The notes under the pieces were generated by a model, which saw only the letters and a program-made list of their open reading frames with translations, was not told the DNA's origin and did not search any database. The position numbers were made by a program, and so were the translations under genes. Positions 17,901 to 25,659 of a stretch of 32,255 bases of DNA are shown piece by piece (position 1 is the stretch's first letter; each line of letters starts with the position of its first letter). The DNA comes from Treponema sp. (GTDB lineage: Bacteria; Spirochaetota; Spirochaetia; Treponematales; Breznakiellaceae), in contig JAIRKH010000069.1 of NCBI GenBank assembly GCA_031260245.1, positions 1 to 32,255 on the forward strand, written 5' to 3'.

Positions 17901-19402
17901 GCTCGATTACCGGCGTCATAGACTCAAAAAACATCGACACGGCTTGCCGGGACCTCTACATAGACCTCGCGGCGCTCTGGAAACTTATCCCGCCTCAGAA
18001 GGATATAGCAGTCGTGGGCGGTTTTATCAACGCGGATATTGAAATACGGGGTCCCCTGGCGTCCCCAGAATTCTTCGGGCAAGCGATAGGCAACAGCGTG
18101 CGTCTTCAGATTCCCACGTACCTGAAACACGACGTCAGACCAGTTCCCATGACTGTAACGCTCAATGGAACCGATATGTCGTTTGGTCCAGTACCCGCTT
18201 CCGTCGGGGCTGGATACGGTACAGTCTCGGGTATGTTCCATTTTGACAGGTGGGCGCCTGATACCTTTACTATAAACATATCGGTTGAAGAGGCGAACGC
18301 CATCCCTTTCGGCTTTGACATCATGGGCGTCATAGCGTCGGGAGACGTCTTCGGCAGCCTGATTCTCTCTCAAAGCGACGGAGTCTTTCATGTGGGCGGA
18401 GACCTGACCGCGCAGGACTCCGAGATAACCCTCAACAGCGAAGAACTCGAAGCCGCTCAGAATCAGTCGATGGACGTAGACTTTCCCTCAACCGTGAATC
18501 TCATGGTGAGAACCGGTAGTAAGGTTGAGTTTCTATGGCCAACCGCGGCTTTTCCTCTCATTCGAGCTTACGCCGACCAAGGCGTTTCTCTGGACATACA
18601 GCATGATACGACGACCGGACGTTTCGCGCTTGTGGGGGACGTGCGGCTTCGGAGCGGGGAAATCTTCTATTTTGAGCGGAGTTTCTATCTCCGTGAGGGA
18701 CTGCTGTCGTTCAACGAAAACGAGACGCGCTTTGAACCGCACATTTCGGCGCGCGCGGAAGCGCGCGATAGGTCGGACGAAGGCGCGGTTACCATCTCCA
18801 TGATAATTGACAATGCGCCGCTGTGGTCGTTCAACCCGCGTTTCGAGTCCAACCCGCCGCTCTCACAAATAGCAATTTTCGAGCTTCTGGGACAAACAAT
18901 GATGAGCGGAGTGGAGGAAGGCGGCGGTTCCGGGCGTATGGCGGGGCTCTCTTCGCTGACGGACTTGGTCGCCCAAACGCAAGGCGTGAGGCAAGCAGAG
19001 AGAAGGATCCGGAACTGGCTTCGCTTGGATATGTTTTCCTTGCGGACGCAATTCGTGCAAAATCTTTTGTTTCAATCCTCAATGTTTCAGCAGTGGGTTC
19101 AAGATAGAGAGCAAAGCGGACAGGAGCAGATAGAAAGTTCGACAAGACCCGGTAACTTATTTGATAATACAACTGTTTTTATAGGTAAATACCTGACGAA
19201 GGATCTGTTTTTTCAAGTGATGCTTTCCCTACGTTATGAGAAGAGCAACCCCGATTTTGGGGGGTTGACATTGGAGCCTGATTTCGGACTAGAATTACGA
19301 AATCCTTTCTTTGATATGAGGTGGAGTCTTGTTCCGCTTCATCCGGAAAATCTGTTCGTCAATGATATGGCGTTCACACTGTTATGGCGGAAGAACTTTT
19401 AG
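14951..19402 (+). CDS. tamB: TamB-like translocation and assembly module protein
   Basis: A 1483-residue AsmA/TamB-family protein. A single N-terminal membrane helix at about residues 14-33 (ILVFAFLCAIIFFLI) anchors it in the inner membrane. The long middle is beta-rich with repeating hydrophobic alternation, as expected for the lipid-conducting beta-taco groove. The C-terminal TamB domain (about residues 1080-1483) includes GDVRLRSGEIFYFERSF, LLSFNENETRFEPHI and LSQIAIFELLGQ. The family bridges inner and outer membrane and takes part in lipid transfer and outer-membrane protein assembly. The next gene is bamA, the same order as BB0794-BB0795 of Borrelia and the equivalent pair in T. pallidum. 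No Shine-Dalgarno precedes the ATG, and an AT-rich TATTAT lies 7 bases before it, so a leaderless start is possible. Confidence 0.93.
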   Translation: MPVVENVRNAQYAQILVFAFLCAIIFFLIKPLNIQLKIRLSSLQEALIDEAETFLRRDISYDSIGASLFSIIDIKNLTIRGDSSSPLLSISRLKIHWSIGAFLKFLFEKNFDAMYRAVGDVIIDNPSVNLDVDRDKDILDILASLQDGKALDLAESVPLKIRIRNGTAFITAENGGWKSLILTDIGLEASVINHKIAFKTKADAGVALNDASCSISTVIYGTSSMDFKNVNAKISLLSFSSDFFTLKTAPSTITALSFNMNVSNENITAFTASNPLPFDLSLEYQPQSKGLSLTFSAEDFTPADFITFSGDMQKFQQYMGVSLSGSANLDVKPDRVQYAASLTGGLPSDFLIGKADFVVNGWGDEKSATLNEITLKTPKGVFGFYGSVVFSPFALNGKVSVSNFTIDRYKKANASLIATANTKNASLRGESVFLDKIILQNPEIQVFFGNRGVDWSLSVEDVFFEGEEVVIDESGSSQEAFSQKRIEADGAFDYNPRQMDARLVLNDVALSKLFGVAQSVASTPELPLMAENILSNAVVRTEAFFSTDFRHFLYSVPNFDLTYHNVEKDERIILKGSLSGTDKWFDLNEGRIAWKGGNIDGNLFANFSGQNDISFGSSFSYLQNNYTIQGSILDRNSISIQGSYGINAFLMIENGLSGYIEAVNVPFFFQGRNAALNVKASMQYETKDSWFADVDNFEIINLWTPISPSNTVRFSARADQNGVLFTSIFWNDGVNALNGNFSLNYADSFSKIDGALSLSDESRKETYQLDFSCADALSENRSLDAHLQGMGMRLERFTSNAYGAVVSGQMDIDWKDIENFSMRTELSSVSAIVNDVGVRLKCSMDINNDSAEIRGVEAHYGSLNVSIPLVQASLDGKHAETAAVVDGTSLGRVVELAFTLTVDFDAAVDSWLDAARIADSLKGSLTIDKARFDALRTTAPFGFEFSRTDETLRVTGGPNDMLRLNITDSGGFYAGLSAPFPIRGSITGVIDSKNIDTACRDLYIDLAALWKLIPPQKDIAVVGGFINADIEIRGPLASPEFFGQAIGNSVRLQIPTYLKHDVRPVPMTVTLNGTDMSFGPVPASVGAGYGTVSGMFHFDRWAPDTFTINISVEEANAIPFGFDIMGVIASGDVFGSLILSQSDGVFHVGGDLTAQDSEITLNSEELEAAQNQSMDVDFPSTVNLMVRTGSKVEFLWPTAAFPLIRAYADQGVSLDIQHDTTTGRFALVGDVRLRSGEIFYFERSFYLREGLLSFNENETRFEPHISARAEARDRSDEGAVTISMIIDNAPLWSFNPRFESNPPLSQIAIFELLGQTMMSGVEEGGGSGRMAGLSSLTDLVAQTQGVRQAERRIRNWLRLDMFSLRTQFVQNLLFQSSMFQQWVQDREQSGQEQIESSTRPGNLFDNTTVFIGKYLTKDLFFQVMLSLRYEKSNPDFGGLTLEPDFGLELRNPFFDMRWSLVPLHPENLFVNDMAFTLLWRKNF

Positions 19403-19491
19403 ATTGAGAGCGAGGCGTAGGAATTTTTGTTAGCAAAGCAATGTTTTATAACAACGTTCCTCTTCCCCGCTCTCTAAAATTGGAGATTTAT

Positions 19492-21987
19492 TTGAAGTTT
19501 TTTAGACGTTTTTGTTTGATTTTGTTGTTTACGGCTACGACTGCCTTTGCCCAGGACGAGTGGTATGAGGGGAAGCCGGTTAAAGACATTGTTTTTATCG
19601 GTATAGAGCGGACGACTCTTTCCGATTTGGAAGGCATAACATCCCAGTATAAGGACAAGCCTTGCGACTCCAGTTCTATTGAAGCGCTTCAGGACAAGCT
19701 TTACGCGCTGGAATATTTTGATGAAGTCATCGCCAATCCGATGCCCTACGACAACGAAGGAACTAGCGTCAGGATCGTAATCACGGTGAAGGAACGTCCC
19801 GTAGTAGTCAAGATAGTTTTTTCCGGCTACCACAAGGTCAAGGCGTCCGACTTGAAAGCTGTAGTTTCTACTAAGGAAAACGACGTCTTAAACGAAATCA
19901 AGTTGGACAAAGACCTCGAAGCTATCAGAAGTAAGTATCTTGAAAAAGGTTTCCCTTTGGTACGGACGCGTTACGAAGTTACGGACGGGAGAAAAAGCGG
20001 GAAAATCGTCACGTTTCACATCAACGAAGGCGAGAAGCTCACCATAGAAGCCTTCGTCTTTGAGGGTAACACATTATTTTCATCAAAGACTCTTCAGAGA
20101 CAGCTCGTATCAAAGGTAAAATCCCTTGCCAACGACGGCGCGTATTCGGATGCAAGCATTATCCAGGACCGGATGGCAATCCTTAAATATTACCGGGACC
20201 GCGGATACATGGACGTACAAGTCGCCGACGTCGCGCCGTTACGGCGTGAAGACCCCAAAAAAGAAGGCAACATTCTCCTCACCATCACGTTTAACATCAG
20301 AGAGGGACAGCAGTACCGGTTCGGCGGCATTGAAATCGAAGGGAATGAAATATTCTCGACGGAAGAGCTTCTATCCCTTGTCCGCTCGAAGCAAGACGAT
20401 GTTATAAACGGTACGCGCCTCGACGCGGACATCAACCGCATAGTGGAGCGGTATTATGAAAATGGTTATATTTTTAACACTATTGACCCGGAACCGGTAC
20501 GGGATAACGATACGCTTTCCTACAGAATCACCATCGTGGAGCGGGGACGCGCTCACATCGAGAGCATCACCATTCGGGGCGCTGAAAAAACTAAAGACTC
20601 GGTTATCTTGCGTGAAATCCCCATGGAACCGGGCGACATCTTCTCGCGGACAAAGGTGATGGACGGCATGAGAAACCTCTACAACCTCCAGTTTTTCTCC
20701 AATATTCAGCCTGATATGCAACCTGGGTCCGACGAAAACTTGATGAACCTCATATTCAACGTCGAGGAACAACCCACCATGAACATACAGGCCGGGCTCA
20801 CTTTTTCCGGCACAGCGGACCCGGACGAGTTCCCGGTTTCCGGTTTGTTCAAATGGTCTGACCTGAACTTCCTCGGTATGGGGAACATGCTCGGCGTTGA
20901 GCTGAATGCGTCCACCACCATCCAGAGCTTGAGCCTTGAATACACTCAGCGATACATATTTGGATTACCCATGTCCGTAGGTTTTGACCTGACGCTTCAA
21001 CACGCGACCCGTGAATCCGCAATGGACAATATGGCGCCTTATTTCTACGGAGACGAGGACTACGCGTACCCGGACGGCTTCGACTCCTATGACGACTATT
21101 ATGACGCAGGTAAGATACCGCCGGACGAATACCTCATGGACTACACGCAATGGAAAGTCTCGTTAGGTGTTTCAACAGGGTACCGGTGGGGAACGCCTGT
21201 AGGTACGTATGGACTCGGCGGCGGAGTGAGAATCGGCGCGGTAGTCAACATCTACGACGACAGTATCTACCGTCCTTTTGACCCCACCATACGCAACCGC
21301 AACAATCAATTGACGCCCTCGAATTCCCTATTCGCAAACACATACTTGGATAACCGCGATATTTACTACGATCCTACAAAGGGATTTTACATTAACCAGA
21401 GGTTCGGATTTTACGGCGTATTCCCTATTGAGCCGGAGCATTACTTCCGTTCCGATACAAAAGCTGAAATATTCTTCACGCCTATCAATATTGAGGTAAC
21501 GGAGAAATGGTCCTTTATGACCACTTTTGGCTTCCATTCGGGCGTATCGTTCTTGTTTCCCCAGCCATTCTCGGACAAACCGATTGTGGAGAACGTGAAT
21601 AAGCTCGCCATAGACGGGATGTTCAACGCCCGCGGCTGGAGCGGCGAATATTCCAAGAAAGGCTCGGCGTTATGGGAAAACTGGGTAGAGATGCGTATTC
21701 CCATAGTACCGCGCGTACTAGCTCTGGACTTCTTCCTTGACGCGGCTGAAATTCAGCCTGATTGGACGACCTTCTGGTCCGGCGAGAACTTCGTTGACAA
21801 CCTGCGCTTCAGCTTCGGAGCGGGTATGCGCTTCACCATCCCGCAATTCCCCTTGCGCTTGAGCTTCGCAAAGCGCTTCAAAATAACGGACGGCGCGGTT
21901 GACTGGCAGAAAGGCGCTATCTGGACAGACAGCAACCCGAATTCCGGAGTAGACGTGGTACTTTCATTCGCCTTGGCGACATATTAA
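19492..21987 (+). CDS. bamA: Outer membrane protein assembly factor BamA
   Basis: An 831-residue BamA that inserts beta-barrel proteins into the outer membrane. The frame is open from an ATG at 19441, but a TTG at 19492 has GGAG (19482-19485) 6 bases upstream and yields an ideal signal peptide, MKFFRRFCLILLFTATTAFA, cleaved before QDEW. Five POTRA domains follow (about residues 25-420; for example VKDIVFIGIERTT and IEAFVFEGNTLFS), then a 16-stranded barrel with the conserved loop-6 motif ARGW and a terminal strand ending SFALATY, Tyr in place of the usual Phe. A Tyr/Asp-rich stretch near residues 515-545 would be an exposed loop between strands 5 and 6. It lies 89 bases after tamB on the same strand, probably co-transcribed. 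Confidence 0.95.
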   Translation: MKFFRRFCLILLFTATTAFAQDEWYEGKPVKDIVFIGIERTTLSDLEGITSQYKDKPCDSSSIEALQDKLYALEYFDEVIANPMPYDNEGTSVRIVITVKERPVVVKIVFSGYHKVKASDLKAVVSTKENDVLNEIKLDKDLEAIRSKYLEKGFPLVRTRYEVTDGRKSGKIVTFHINEGEKLTIEAFVFEGNTLFSSKTLQRQLVSKVKSLANDGAYSDASIIQDRMAILKYYRDRGYMDVQVADVAPLRREDPKKEGNILLTITFNIREGQQYRFGGIEIEGNEIFSTEELLSLVRSKQDDVINGTRLDADINRIVERYYENGYIFNTIDPEPVRDNDTLSYRITIVERGRAHIESITIRGAEKTKDSVILREIPMEPGDIFSRTKVMDGMRNLYNLQFFSNIQPDMQPGSDENLMNLIFNVEEQPTMNIQAGLTFSGTADPDEFPVSGLFKWSDLNFLGMGNMLGVELNASTTIQSLSLEYTQRYIFGLPMSVGFDLTLQHATRESAMDNMAPYFYGDEDYAYPDGFDSYDDYYDAGKIPPDEYLMDYTQWKVSLGVSTGYRWGTPVGTYGLGGGVRIGAVVNIYDDSIYRPFDPTIRNRNNQLTPSNSLFANTYLDNRDIYYDPTKGFYINQRFGFYGVFPIEPEHYFRSDTKAEIFFTPINIEVTEKWSFMTTFGFHSGVSFLFPQPFSDKPIVENVNKLAIDGMFNARGWSGEYSKKGSALWENWVEMRIPIVPRVLALDFFLDAAEIQPDWTTFWSGENFVDNLRFSFGAGMRFTIPQFPLRLSFAKRFKITDGAVDWQKGAIWTDSNPNSGVDVVLSFALATY

Positions 21988-22090
21988 GAAGGCGATCCGC
22001 AAGGTATATGTTAAACGAAACCATAGTTGGTGTAGCGGTTTCCGTTTCGAGGCTTATGGCAATGAGAACGCTTGATTTTTATGGTTATTA

Positions 22091-22136
22091 GCATGATTTA
22101 GTATTTCTTTGTATTCTTAACCCTTTTATCATGCTT
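22091..22136. repeat. Inverted repeat between convergent genes
   Basis: AGCATGAT and ATCATGCT, 8-bp perfect arms with a loop of about 30 bases, in the 238-base gap between bamA and the convergent importer ATPase. It may help end transcription from bamA, but the loop is long and no strong U tract follows, so no clear terminator is called. A further GTTCG/CGAAC pair lies near 22180-22203. Confidence 0.3.
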
Positions 22137-22225
22137 TCAAAAGAACAAAGGATTATTGCTTGTGGTAAAAGTTAGTATGGTTCGAGCTTGTTTTCTAACG
22201 AACTTCGCGTACATTCATTGTCCTT

Positions 22226-23008
22226 CTAAATACTATCCTCCGGCTGAGGCTGGGACGACACGATGTCTAACGCCTCGAGAATCCGCTTCCTCATGGCGAT
22301 AAAATCATCGCCGTTCCGGTCCCGTTTTCCCGGAATATTGACCGAGAAAATGTCCGTGATTTTTCCAGGTCTGGCGGACATAATCACCACTCTGCCGCTC
22401 AAAAAAATCGCCTCGTCAACGTCGTGGGTAACAAGGATAAAGGTGGCGCCAGTCTTTTTCCATATCGTCGTGATGAGATTTTGGAGTTCAATGCGTTTGA
22501 AAGCGTCAAGAGCGCCAAGAGGCTCGTCGAGGAGGAGGACTTTCGGTCCATTGATAAGCGCCCGGGCTATGGCAACCCGTTGCGCCATACCGCCGGAAAT
22601 TTCGTGGGGATATGAGCGTTCAAAGCCGGAAAGCCCCATCATTTTGATAAATTCCTGGACTTTGCCTTTGTTCTCTTTATAAACCCTTCGGGCTTTGAGT
22701 CCCACGGACACATTGCCTTCCACAGTGAGCCAAGGGTAAAGCGTTGCCTGCTGGAATATGCACCCCCGTTCAGGGCTTGCGTCGTTAATCGCCGCGCCGT
22801 CAATTTCGAGACTGCCGCCGTCGCTCTTGTCTAACCCGGCGAGCAGACGAAGCAGCGTCGTTTTCCCGCAACCGGAGGGTCCGATAAGACTTATGAATTC
22901 ACCGCGCTCTATGTCAAGCGAAACGTTGTCAAGAGCTTGCACGGATTTGTAGTTCGTATCATAGTAAATACGGGAAACGTTTTTTATGCTAATTATGTCA
23001 TCGCTCAT
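22226..23008 (-). CDS. ABC importer ATPase, sulfonate/nitrate/taurine family
   Basis: A 260-residue ATP-binding subunit of the SsuB/TauB/NrtD family, on the cytoplasmic face of the membrane. Walker A GPSGCGKTT near residue 45, Q-loop CIFQQATLYPW, signature ISGGMAQR near 138, Walker B VLLLDEPLGALD near 160 and H-loop THDVDEA near 195 are all intact. The frame is open to 23029, but the ATG at 23008 overlaps the permease TGA (ATGA) and has AAAGGG upstream, so it is preferred. It is last in a minus-strand operon of binding protein, permease and ATPase. The substrate cannot be told from sequence. Confidence 0.92.
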   Translation of the reverse strand: MSDDIISIKNVSRIYYDTNYKSVQALDNVSLDIERGEFISLIGPSGCGKTTLLRLLAGLDKSDGGSLEIDGAAINDASPERGCIFQQATLYPWLTVEGNVSVGLKARRVYKENKGKVQEFIKMMGLSGFERSYPHEISGGMAQRVAIARALINGPKVLLLDEPLGALDAFKRIELQNLITTIWKKTGATFILVTHDVDEAIFLSGRVVIMSARPGKITDIFSVNIPGKRDRNGDDFIAMRKRILEALDIVSSQPQPEDSI

Positions 23009-24021
23009 TTTAGAAGCCCTTTCTGCCATCTAAGCGCATAGTTCTTGATCGAGCCTAGCCCCGCGAGAATCAGCGAGAATTCAACAGCGATGATAATAAG
23101 CGCCGCGTATACTTTGGAATATGCGCCCCAGCCTTTCGCCCAGTTGATGTAGAAGCCGAGTCCGGCTTTTGCGCCGACCATTTCGGACACGATGAGCGTC
23201 GTAAACGAGAACGCTGTCGCCGTCATAATCCCTGTGAACATTGAAGGCAAGGCGTTTGGAATCGCAATCTTCCACAAGAGAAATTTCTTGCTTGCCCCCA
23301 AGGTTCTCCCGACTTCGTAAAAAGATTTCGGCGTCCCGATTATCCCGCCCGCCATCATTGACGAAACTGGGAACCACGATGAAATAAAGATAAGAAAGAC
23401 TCCTGTCGCAAAACTGGTCGGGAGAATAAGAAAAGCTACCGGAAGCCAAGCCACAGCAGGGATGATACCTGTCACCCTGATGATAGGGGCTAACCAATAA
23501 TCCCACTGACGAAGCCATCCAATGAGAACGCCTGTGCCGAGTCCCGCAATAGTTCCTGTAACGAGTCCTGTAAAAAAGAGCCTCATTGAATAAAGCGTAC
23601 TTCTCAGAAGTAGTTTGCGGTCGTCGAACATGACAAAGAAAATATCCGCCATACTCGGAAAATAAGGAATAGGCAGGGCGCCGGTTTTTGATGTGAGCAG
23701 GTCCCATAGCGTAAGCGTAACGCCGCCTGCGAATATAAACTGCGCTTTGTGATAGAACTGTTTGCGACTCTCCAAACTATGAAGTCCAAATATATAAAGA
23801 GCGACAAGAATGACGATGATAAGCGCAAGTACCGTTTGGTAGGGTATCGGTTTCACACTTTCCGCGTTTGGGACAAAGAGACTCACCATAAAGGCGAGGA
23901 CAAATGACGCTACTGAAAGTCGCGCCCATACTTCAGACTTCGGCTTCCAGTAGCGGGTATCTTCTGTAACTCGTGGATCATCGAGCCATCTTTTTTGGAG
24001 TATCTTTGATGAATTACTCAT
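23005..24021 (-). CDS. ABC importer permease, sulfonate/nitrate/taurine family
   Basis: A 338-residue membrane subunit of the SsuC/TauC family. The coupling EAA-type loop EVGRTLGASKKFLLWKIAIPNALP is clear in the C-terminal half, docking to the ATPase encoded next. The protein is longer than the usual 250-280 residues: an N-terminal extension of about 100 residues adds hydrophobic helices at about 33-49, 58-76 and 91-105 before the core six-helix domain. Its ATG lies in a shared ATGA with the stop of a six-codon minicistron, so translation is likely coupled. Its stop overlaps the ATPase start in the same way. Confidence 0.9.
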   Translation of the reverse strand: MSNSSKILQKRWLDDPRVTEDTRYWKPKSEVWARLSVASFVLAFMVSLFVPNAESVKPIPYQTVLALIIVILVALYIFGLHSLESRKQFYHKAQFIFAGGVTLTLWDLLTSKTGALPIPYFPSMADIFFVMFDDRKLLLRSTLYSMRLFFTGLVTGTIAGLGTGVLIGWLRQWDYWLAPIIRVTGIIPAVAWLPVAFLILPTSFATGVFLIFISSWFPVSSMMAGGIIGTPKSFYEVGRTLGASKKFLLWKIAIPNALPSMFTGIMTATAFSFTTLIVSEMVGAKAGLGFYINWAKGWGAYSKVYAALIIIAVEFSLILAGLGSIKNYALRWQKGLLK

Positions 24022-24038
24022 GACTCAACCCCATTCAT
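24018..24038 (-). other. Six-codon minicistron coupled to the permease start
   Basis: ATG at 24038, peptide MNGVES, TGA at 24020-24018 overlapping the permease ATG (24021-24019). AAGGAG (24050-24045) is 6 bases before the minicistron ATG, a far better ribosome site than anything directly before the permease. This suggests ribosomes load at the minicistron and restart at the permease. It is inferred from spacing alone. Confidence 0.45.
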
Positions 24039-24051
24039 ACACTTCTCCTTC

Positions 24052-24087
24052 GAGACTGTTCCAAAGTCTATATTTTGGAACAGTCTC
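24052..24087. promoter_or_regulatory. Strong intercistronic hairpin in the importer operon
   Basis: Perfect 14-bp arms GAGACTGTTCCAAA and TTTGGAACAGTCTC with an 8-base loop, between the binding-protein stop (24117) and the permease. No U tract follows on the minus strand, so it is less likely a full terminator than an mRNA-protecting or attenuating hairpin that would make the binding protein more abundant than the membrane subunits. Confidence 0.75.
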
Positions 24088-24116
24088 CATAAAACCGCGC
24101 GTTTCGTCTACACAGA

Positions 24117-25136
24117 CTACTTCTTTTTTGCTTTTACCGCCGTTTCGAGGGCGAAAATATCCACGTAGATGCCGTCAATAAATTTCTGCGCGTCCAAGTC
24201 CGCGGGTAGGTAACCTATCTTCGAGAGCCATGAGGCGAAATATACCGCATCCTCTTTGGCGCGAGTATCGGCCGCGCTCCCCGAATGGTGGTCGTAGTTG
24301 TAATGATCGAGCAGTCCGCTCACGAGTTCCACATCCGTTGTGGCGACTTTCTTCTCGCTGATTAGCAGTTGCGCGGCTTCGCGAGGGTGTTCGCCAATCC
24401 ACTTGACGGATTTATGATATGAACGGAGAACCGCAGCCACCACGTCTGGACGTTCTTTCACCAATTTTCCCGAAGCAAAGAGGAAGCAGCACGCCTTGCC
24501 TTTGAAAAGCGGATGTTCGGCTATATCCAGAATAACCCGGTATTCGCCGCTTTCTTCCAGAATAGTGGCGAAGGGGTCCCATTGGGCGATGACGTCAACT
24601 TCGCCTTTTTCCGAAGCCTGTCGGATTTGGTCGTTGGGATACGGTAACCATGTGACATCGGTCTGAGGGTTAAGACCGACGCTTCCCGCAGCCACCGACA
24701 CTACAGACATTGGAGTGCCGCCGATTTCGTCAACTGCAATTCTCTTACCTTTCAGGTCTGCAAAAGTATTGATAGACGAGTTGACAGGTACGAGAACCTT
24801 AATGCACCCTTGATGCAAGCCGCCGATCAACTTCACGTCAACGCCGTTGTAGATTGATGGGAAAAATTGAAAATCGCCGTTTGTGACAGGAATCTTCCCT
24901 GCCTGTAATAGAGTTCTAGCGACTTCAAAAGTATTTCCCGAAACAAGCGTGATTCCAACGCCTTCTTCTTCAAAGAAACCTTTGAGAACGCCGATTGATG
25001 TTGGCGAACCACAAGTTGAACCCGCGTATTCGAGTTCATATTCGCCCAAGGGATGCTTGCCGCCCTCTTGTTTCCCTTCGGCAAAAACCATGTACGGCAG
25101 AATCAGGACTACCGTCAAGATAAGAAATTTTTTCAT
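24117..25136 (-). CDS. ABC importer substrate-binding protein, NMT1/SsuA-like
   Basis: A 339-residue secreted binding protein. A signal peptide (MKKFLILTVVLILPYMVFA) is followed by the mature start EGKQEGG, a form common in Treponema. The fold is that of the SsuA/TauA/THI5 group: IGVLKGFFEEEG near residue 50, KGKRIAVDEIGGTPMS near 130, and GEVDVIAQWDPFATI near 180. Cys residues in GSTCGS, HQGCIKV and KACCFLF are unusual and may shape the ligand site or form disulfides. AAAGGAG lies 7 bases before the ATG. The family binds sulfonates, taurine, nitrate or pyrimidine-type precursors; I cannot choose among these. First gene of the operon, with its own promoter and leader. Confidence 0.92.
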   Translation of the reverse strand: MKKFLILTVVLILPYMVFAEGKQEGGKHPLGEYELEYAGSTCGSPTSIGVLKGFFEEEGVGITLVSGNTFEVARTLLQAGKIPVTNGDFQFFPSIYNGVDVKLIGGLHQGCIKVLVPVNSSINTFADLKGKRIAVDEIGGTPMSVVSVAAGSVGLNPQTDVTWLPYPNDQIRQASEKGEVDVIAQWDPFATILEESGEYRVILDIAEHPLFKGKACCFLFASGKLVKERPDVVAAVLRSYHKSVKWIGEHPREAAQLLISEKKVATTDVELVSGLLDHYNYDHHSGSAADTRAKEDAVYFASWLSKIGYLPADLDAQKFIDGIYVDIFALETAVKAKKK

Positions 25137-25152
25137 TTCTTCGCTCCTTTAC

Positions 25153-25236
25153 AAACGGCGGAATCGCCGCTTACATTTGGTTGGACGCTAACACTCGCGC
25201 TAGTATCCACTTTTTAGCGCGCTTTTTGAGCGCGCT
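25153..25236 (-). promoter_or_regulatory. Two-hairpin leader of the importer operon
   Basis: The leader between the promoter and the binding-protein ATG holds AGCGCGC (25216-25222), 7-base loop, GCGCGCT (25230-25236), and CGGCG (25156-25160), GAAT, CGCCG (25165-25169). On the minus strand the second hairpin is followed by TTTGT and then directly by the ribosome site, so it could attenuate or mask it. No known riboswitch is recognised. Confidence 0.4.
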
Positions 25237-25282
25237 TGCTGTATTTGATCATAAGAACATATATAATTCCTATGGTTTTACT

Positions 25283-25311
25283 ATATTATAATATGTTAAA
25301 TAATTTGTCAA
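25283..25311 (-). promoter_or_regulatory. Promoter of the importer operon
   Basis: Minus strand TTGACA (25311-25306), 17 bases, TAATAT (25288-25283); a perfect TATAAT at 25290-25285 with 15-base spacing is an alternative. Predicted leader about 140 bases. The stretch 25312-25503 between the two divergent promoters is AT-rich and shows no other feature. Confidence 0.7.
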
Positions 25312-25503
25312 GCATTTCGAGTATTTTTACGAATTTTTTTTGCGAATTCTTTGTCGGTGAACCGTATTATACGTTCTTGAACGCCTGCTTCAGATCCGTG
25401 ACGAGAACTTGTTCGGAAACCCGGTTAAAGACGTGATTCAAAATTATTAATACCACAAATGTAGTATGATTCCTTCTTTACTTCAAAGAACGTATTTATC
25501 CTC

Positions 25504-25532
25504 TTGAACATCCCTCGCGTTTCCGCTATGAT
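25504..25532 (+). promoter_or_regulatory. Promoter of the icd operon
   Basis: TTGAAC (25504-25509), 17 bases, TATGAT (25527-25532). Transcription would start near 25539, giving a leader of about 120 bases. Confidence 0.7.
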
Positions 25533-25554
25533 AAGAATCAAGAAATAAGTAATA

Positions 25555-25633
25555 GGGAGTGAAAAACGGGACTTTTATTAGCGGACGAAGCTTAAACGCC
25601 GCGTTTCAAGCAATATTTCATTTCACGACTCCC
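25555..25633 (+). promoter_or_regulatory. Structured leader RNA upstream of icd
   Basis: GGGAGT (25555-25560) pairs with ACTCCC (25628-25633), extended by GAAA with TTTC across a small bulge, closing about 80 bases. Inside, GCTT-AAACG (25590-25598) pairs with CGTTT-C-AAGC (25602-25611). It ends 17 bases before the GGAG ribosome site (25651-25654), so it could act as a cis-regulatory RNA. No named riboswitch class is recognised. Confidence 0.45.
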
Positions 25634-25659
25634 TTAAAACAGCAAAGAAAGGAGCAGAC

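Noticed and set aside
19441-19491. ATG start of bamA at 19441
   Set aside because: No ribosome site, and it would put 17 odd residues before a signal peptide that begins perfectly at the TTG 19492 with GGAG upstream. It remains a possible alternative.
25555-25633. MITE-like element with terminal repeats before icd
   Set aside because: Terminal repeats are short and imperfect, with no target-site duplication; a leader RNA fold explains the complementarity better.
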